Assembly (NCBI RefSeq): GCF_019393635.1
Contig: NC_057861.1
Coordinates: 58,822,532 to 58,886,531, forward strand
Source: Dromiciops gliroides
Taxonomy: Eukaryota > Chordata > Mammalia > Microbiotheria > Microbiotheriidae
Reading direction: 5' to 3'
Length of the DNA: 64,000 bases
Part shown: piece by piece, positions 40,376 to 64,000 of the stretch
Layout of the letters: every line of letters starts with the position of its first letter
How positions within the stretch are numbered: the stretch's first letter is position 1
The notes under the pieces: generated by a model
The model's database searches: none
What the model saw: only the letters and a program-made list of their open reading frames with translations
What the model was told of the DNA's origin: nothing
Position numbers and translations under genes: made by a program

Positions 40376-41965
40376 ATTGGCTGAGTTTCTCTATTAAGAG
40401 AGCAGGGCTCTCATGTTGCCTAGGCTACATGGTTAGAATTTAACATGGAAGAGTCAAGACTTAAAACTTTTTTTTTGTTGGAAACTTTGTCTTTTTTTGA
40501 ATTTTGTTAATCTTTTTTGGAAAAGTTTTGCTATAAGTAAAATCACTTCTTTTGTTGTCTACCCACTGTGTAGCCTTTCTGTCCTTTGTTAGAAATCTTA
40601 ATCCTAAATTGATATTTGGTATGGAAGTCAGGATCATAGTAACAACTCAGTTACCAAGGTGTACTTCTCTGAGGGAGTGACAGGAAACGAGACGGGAAGA
40701 CCGTGGCATGCAATAATGACAAGGCCCAGCACCTGAATATAATGGAAACCGCATATATATGCTTCATCTGTGATTTGAACTCTTAATACTTAAAAAAAAA
40801 AAGACAAGAAAAAGGATATGGAAACCCTTACAACTACCTTCACCATTTATCCATGAACTTTTGTCCTTTCCAACTGAGGTGTGAAATCCAGGATCCTCCA
40901 TCCCCTGAATAGGAATCCTTGAAATCTGAAGAAATAGATGTCTTGCACCTTTGTTAAATCAAATTTGAGCATCTTACATAAACCAAGACTAGTGTCTTCA
41001 GGAAAGGATATTAAGTGATTGCCATTAGCCATCAAGGAAGTAGATCAAAAGCCATTCTGTGCTTTAATGTACCTTAAAATTATTGTTTGTGTAGTAATAA
41101 AAACTAAGGCTAGACTTTACTACACAATATTCAAAGTAAAAATAAAATAGCCTTTTGTTTTAAAGATGACCTGCATCCTTTTTTTTTTTTAAGTTCCATT
41201 TGGTTTAGTTTCAGTCAAATGTATATTTATCTAAGACTGTCCCTTATAGAGATCATTCAAAGCCTAATTCCTCTAGAATATGCTGACACTTAGGATTAAG
41301 TTTATACTTTTCCCAAATGTTAACCATTTGAAATGGGTAGATGCTATCAGGAGGGAGCAAATTGATATGAGGACATAGGGCTAAAGCATCTTCCTGTTCT
41401 GGGAATGCTGACCTTTGAAAAAGCTATATATACTTAATGTTTTTATTTATAGGAGGACCTGAACACCAGCACCTCTGTGCTCACAGCCCACTCAGACTCT
41501 TGGGCATCTTAGCCAGTTAAAGATTCTACAGCTCTCTGAATTCATCATTTTTATATTGAAACCAAAATAGCAAGGGGAGGTGGAAAAGGAATAAAAAGTA
41601 GAAATTATCATTGTGAGGCATTACTGGAAACCTCAAGAGAAGCAATTTTCTTTTCATGGACATTACCTAAACACACTAAAAAGTGTGTGATGACAATGTG
41701 CAGAGCTGAGTGTTGTGAGCAGCTTGGTGCAGTGCCATCTGTTTGTACAGTTAACAACTTCAGAACTTTTGTTTTAAAAGATACAGAAATCTCTCCCAAA
41801 CTCTTCAACCCAACGTGATGAAATATTTGATTCTGTTCTAGATTTCCCATAGCTGTGAAACTATTCAACTGTGTCTGATTCAGAATAAAATGTCAATGTG
41901 TGATGTTACAAATTTCTTGTGGATTTTACTGTTTTGCCTTCAAATAAAGACTTTTTATAAAGAGA
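40376..41965 (+). other. CHERP: CHERP 3' UTR with poly(A) signals
   Basis: No gene or clear repeat is seen. AATAAA at 41884-41889 and 41943-41948 are followed by GT/T-rich sequence (ATATGTTTAGTGTCTTAG), so cleavage probably falls around 41.96 kb. Earlier AATAAA-like sites lie near 41096 and 41145. Confidence 0.65.
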
Positions 41966-42319
41966 TATGTTTAGTGTCTTAGTTTAGAAAAAGGGAGTTT
42001 TGCTTGCTGTTCTAAGAAGTTTAGGAGTTAATAGTGTTATAAGCACAGCTCACTACCCCTGGTTTGAATGACTAAATTATCTAGTCAAGACTGTAGTAAG
42101 GAAGAGGACAAATGCCACAGTGCTTTAAATAGCCATGCTTTCGTCAATGTGGACACTCCTTTTCACCACTGCTTCTGATGCATAGGCTCTTGCTGAGCTG
42201 AACTGGCCAGCTTTCCAGTCAGGGGCCTCATCTCCTAAGGCAAAAGGCCTTGTCACAGGAGTGGGACCAGTAGAGCTTCTGCTTTGCCAGGCAAGCTTTT
42301 AAGAACCCAGGGATATATC

Positions 42320-43780
42320 TCCATGCCAGTCAATCAACAAGCAATTATTAAGGACCTACTGTGTTAACAGATGTTGGGGATCGAAGGACAAAAATGAAGC
42401 AGTACCTATCATCATGGAGCACACATTCAACAAGGCGATGAAATAGAAACTGAAGCTTTAGTGACAGCTGGAAATTTACAAATACTCTCAGCATCCAGAT
42501 GATAGGAAAGAGTCTGTCTCATTGTGGCAATAGTGTTCTCTCTGGGAGGCCTTTAACAAAGGACAAGAAAACTGCAAATTCAAATGATGGTCTATCTTCT
42601 GATCTTTCCAGACCAGGAGCATTAATCTATTTTAGAGGGTTTATGTGTGACTTAAAATCAAATAAACCCCATAATAATGATTCATTAATTTCAAAGACAC
42701 CACAGGCCAAGCCGATCTTACCCAAATAAAGCAACAGACTGGAAACACGGGGTTTAATGCTGTCTCCTAACACAAATATTAATTTTCAAGGGGGGGGGGT
42801 GCTCCCATTTAGCATGATTATATTCCTAACCTGCTGTCATATTTTATTCAGCAAATGTTTATTAAGTACCAATTATGTACAAGATGTTAGCCATATGAAG
42901 ATTTAATTATAAGCACCAGTATTAACAATGCTATAAGAGTTCTGCTAGGTGCTGGATGAATTAATGTTGAAGCAAATTTAATCCAAGGACAGAATATTTC
43001 CAAAGTGGGGGGGAGAGAGGATTGTGGAATTCTCTAAATGGACCCTGAATAAAGGATGTGGAACATGGAGATGCTGTGCAGTATATTCCAGGCACCAGGG
43101 ACCCAGCCGTAAGAAAGGGCAAGATAAGCATCCCAGTCATTGATCCAGTTTGGCCAGGTGATGGTGACTATGACATAAGGCTTTGAGAGAATGGTGGAGG
43201 CAAGCTGAAAGCCCTTGAATGCAGACCAAAGAAAGAGTTTCTTTGGTAGACCAGGGATTTGGTGATGATATGGGGGCAGCAGGGTCACAAGATCATAGTT
43301 GTGGGTTGGAAATTTGGTTTTGCGGCATGTGAAGGACAGACTGGATGAAACAGCAATAAGGAGATTCTGGGAGGCCGTTTGGTTGCTACAGGAATTACTG
43401 CAACATTTGGATGGAAAAATAGGAAAGATGTTTTAGAGATAGAACCCAAAGGCTTTAGCAGTTAACCAGATGTGAGGCTTAAGAAAGGAAAACAGTCAAA
43501 GATGATTCAGCTTTGGACACTGGAAAGATTATGCCAATAACACAGATTGGGAAGTTGGAGGAGGAGGAGGAAGTTTTGGAGAAAACGGAAAGAATCGAGT
43601 TTGTTGATGATGGGACATCTTAGAGGTTATTTGGAATGTTTTTTGAAGGTGTGGGAATGGAACAACCTTTAGGTTACAGCTACAGTTAAGAAGGGTGAAG
43701 CCAAGAAGAGGGACTAAGGACAAAGAAGGAGAACCGATACACTCAAGGGGGAAGGGAAAGGCAGAGGTTAAACGTGCACA
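42320..43780 (+). repeat. Unnamed old interspersed repeat, copy E (two pieces)
   Basis: Two starts of the same family, ATTATTAAGGACCTACTGTG at 42344 and AATGTTTATTAAGTACCAAT at 42855, followed by TATTCCAGGCACCAGGGACC and later family blocks. It fills most of the space between the two convergent genes. Confidence 0.5.
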
Positions 43781-43824
43781 CTAGAGAGAACACTGGATTT
43801 GTCATCATATTACCTGTGTGCTCT

Positions 43825-44074
43825 GGGGTAGAGGAAATAAGATCACCCCCTTCTCTCATCTCCATGCCTTTGACCATGGTCCCAAGTGCCTAGAATCCTC
43901 TCCCTCTTCACCTCTACCTCCTGAAATTTCAAACTCATGCCAGGACTCACCTCAAGCCCTACTCTCTATGAAATACCTTTCTTGATACCATCAGCTGTTA
44001 GAACTGTCCAAACCCTACCCACACACAGTTACAGTGCATTTATTTGATATGATCTGGGCATGAGCGCGCGCGCG

Positions 44075-44114
<40 letters not shown>

Positions 44115-44175
44115 CACTAATCCTAGAACCTGGTATATACCAGGTGCTTAGTAAATGCTTATTAAATAAAGAATC
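43825..44175 (+). repeat. L2 LINE 3' end, sense, with dinucleotide tract
   Basis: GTGCCTAGAATCCTCTCCCT, GGACTCACCTCAAGCCCTAC, CTATGAAATACCTTTCTTGA, then beyond the CG/CA tract GGTGCTTAGTAAATGCTTAT. Confidence 0.65.
44064..44111 (+). repeat. (GC)10(AC)14 alternating tract, Z-DNA candidate
   Basis: Twenty bases of strict GC alternation (44064-44083) run straight into 28 bases of AC alternation (44084-44111), giving 48 bases of unbroken purine-pyrimidine alternation. CG repeats are the strongest known Z-DNA formers. It lies about 0.8 kb beyond the C19orf44 stop, possibly in its 3' UTR or flank. Confidence 0.97.
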
Positions 44176-44873
44176 ATCTGCAGGGGCTCTTCTGGCTCTA
44201 AATCCTATGAAAAGGCTGATTACAGAGTCAGAAAAGACCCTCCTAAAACAAACTAGGACAGGAGTAACTGGAAAAATTGAATGGACCTGGTGAGGTTTTT
44301 CCCCCCAGTACTGGATATGGATCTGTGATGATCCTGGTCTAGTCCTCTTAAACCACGTGGGAGAGATTATATAAAACGTAACTACATGCATAGGTCTAAG
44401 GTAAGCAGTGAGACTTAACAACAGTGCAGGACAGTGGAAGGAGTCCTGGATTTGGGATCAGAGGATGAGTTTGAATTTTGTGTCTGGTACCAGTGTAGCC
44501 TTGAAGTCACTTAACCTTGTGTGCTAGAGCAGAGCTTTGTAACCTATGGGTCTCCACCCTATATGGGGTCACATAACTGAATGGGGAAGATTGTAAAAAA
44601 TCTGGCAATAGTCAAAGGTTATGTATGCCTATCTTATATACCTATATACCTGGGGTCATGTAAAAATTTCTTAGACAAAAAAGGTGTTGGGAGTGGGAAA
44701 ATTTTAAGAAGCCCCTAGAGCTTAGAGTGCTTTAGGAACGTGGGCAGCTTCCTTTCTAGTTCTCATTCCTAGGATGCCTTGCGACATGATCACAATAGCA
44801 AAGTAGGCTTGATGAGTTTCATAATTTAGTCTTCAAGATCCAAACCTTACCTATACTGGAAGCAAATCTCTGT

Positions 44874-62852
<17,979 letters not shown>

Positions 62853-63390
62853 CTGTCATTGAAAAATGAATTGGTTACAATGTGAAACCAAAATACAATT
62901 TTTCAAATGTAAGGTAAACAATCATTTGAGCATATCATTTTATAAACATGACAACAGCAAAGTTATGGGGAGTGCAGAAAACTGGGAGTCAAGAGTCTGT
63001 TCTAATCCTCGTGTTCCTAATGACTTTCCCAGACTCGGAAAATCAGTCTTCCCATCTCCAGGACCCGCTTCTTCAAGGGGAGAAAAAGGGCTAATGTTCT
63101 CTCCATGGAAGAAAAATCTAAGGTTCAACTGAAGCCAGCCCCCCTGCAAGAAAAATATGAGATGACATTGCCTCTTGGGTCCTCCATAGCTATCCAGATC
63201 CTATTCTTCAATATACAAACCAAATCCCACCTCATTACTAAGGTCTTTCCCAACTACCTTATTTTATCTTAACACTATCTCTCTCCTCAGTATTCCCAGA
63301 GAGTTACTGTTAATACAGTTTATATGACAATTAACCATGCACAGTAATATCATAGATTTTAAAAAATCATCTGGAAAGAAACATTTCCAT
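62853..63390 (-). other. C19orf44: C19orf44 upstream intron, unassigned
   Basis: No exon with convincing splice sites and no clear repeat is seen. The preceding C19orf44 exons must lie beyond 64000 or be too short to recognise. Confidence 0.45.
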
Positions 63391-63392
63391 TA

Positions 63393-63605
63393 GAGGCAGC
63401 GAGGTGACACAGTGGATAGCATATTGGACTCAGTCAGAAATACTAAAGTTCAAATCCTGTCCTAGGTGCTTATTTACTATAGAATGGGGATAATAATAGC
63501 ATCTATCTCACAGGGATGTTGTTAGGATCTAATGACAGCTCATGCATAAAGCACTTTGTAAACCTTAAAGTAGTACATAAATGCCACTATTATTAGTAGT
63601 AATAA
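63393..63605 (+). repeat. MIR/THER1-type SINE, sense
   Basis: GAGGCAGCGAGGTGACACAG, ATGGGGATAATAATAGCATC, GCACTTTGTAAACCTTAAAG, then an ATT-rich end. Confidence 0.7.
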
Positions 63606-63611
63606 TAATTA

Positions 63612-63760
63612 AGCAAACATTTAAAAATGCACATTTTTTGTGCAAAGCACCATGCTGCACATTAAGCATACAAAGACAAAAAACAAAGAGCCCCCTGCCC
63701 TCCCCCAAGAAATTTCTCTTCTACTGAAAACAAAGCCTTTCATAGTTGGCCCATAGAGGG
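63612..63760 (+). repeat. Unnamed old interspersed repeat, copy I (start only)
   Basis: GCAAACATTTAAAAATGCAC, then GCAAAGCACCATGCTGCACA and a degraded family lead-in with CCCCTGCCCTCCCCCAAGAA. Confidence 0.4.
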
Positions 63761-64000
63761 AGAGGACAATGAGCATGAGTTGTGTTATCTTCAACAAAGT
63801 ACCACTGGTAAATTCACCTAACAAAGAGAAGGTCATGATGCCATCTCAGGTGCAGGCATGCACTGGGGCCCCTGTAGTCTTTGCATCTGGAAAAGGGCAG
63901 AAAGTCTAGTTTTTGATCCCTGTGCTACCTGGCTAATTTCTGCCCCTGGTAACAAAGTTTATAACAACCACGTAGTTGGAACACATCTCCAACTAAACAG

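Noticed and set aside
41965-44873. A gene between CHERP and C19orf44 (for example CALR3)
   Set aside because: The interval is filled with L2 and unnamed repeats and has no calreticulin-like exon; in human CALR3 lies on the other side of C19orf44 as I recall.

Overview
The window is intron-rich DNA from a mammal, almost certainly a marsupial. It carries 25 or more copies of a roughly 150-bp tRNA-derived SINE with a 5' end like GGGGCAGCTAGGTGGCGCAG (WSINE1/MAR-type; the family name is from memory). It also holds SINEs with an RTE-like tail, L1 3' ends of marsupial type, and many old L2, L3/CR1 and MIR remnants. The species cannot be fixed from this sequence. There are no bacterial, CRISPR or viral genes, and I found no undescribed gene system. 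The notable items are unusual DNA structures, nested insertions and splicing architecture.

Three protein genes are present, all recognised from the translated exons. (1) SLC35E1, plus strand: only the last two coding exons (733-978, 1842-2072) and its 3' UTR region. (2) CHERP, plus strand: complete, with a CpG-rich promoter near 9.6-10.4 kb, 17 coding exons from 10394 to 40375 (934 codons plus stop) and a 3' UTR to about 41.96 kb. Every splice site used is GT-AG and every junction phase agrees. (3) C19orf44 (DUF4614 protein), minus strand: the last five coding exons (62852 down to 44874); its 5' part lies beyond the right edge. The order SLC35E1> CHERP> <C19orf44 matches, as I remember it, the human 19p13.11 neighbourhood in flipped orientation.

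Layout: 1-2.07 kb SLC35E1 coding exons; 2.07-9.6 kb SLC35E1 3' UTR and intergenic DNA with SINEs, a hAT fossil and a 73-nt pure G run; 9.6-10.9 kb CpG island, CHERP promoter and first exons; 10.9-37.1 kb CHERP exons separated by repeat-filled introns; 37.1-40.4 kb the compact 3' exon cluster encoding the RS domain and G-patch; 40.4-44.9 kb the convergent CHERP/C19orf44 interval; 44.9-62.9 kb C19orf44 introns, dominated by two L3/CR1 fossils and a dense SINE cluster; 62.9-64 kb intron or upstream sequence of C19orf44.

The three genes are neighbours rather than a pathway. SLC35E1 is a solute-carrier of the nucleotide-sugar/triose-phosphate transporter family. CHERP is a U2 snRNP-associated splicing factor with SURP, CID, RS and G-patch parts. 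C19orf44 has no established function known to me.
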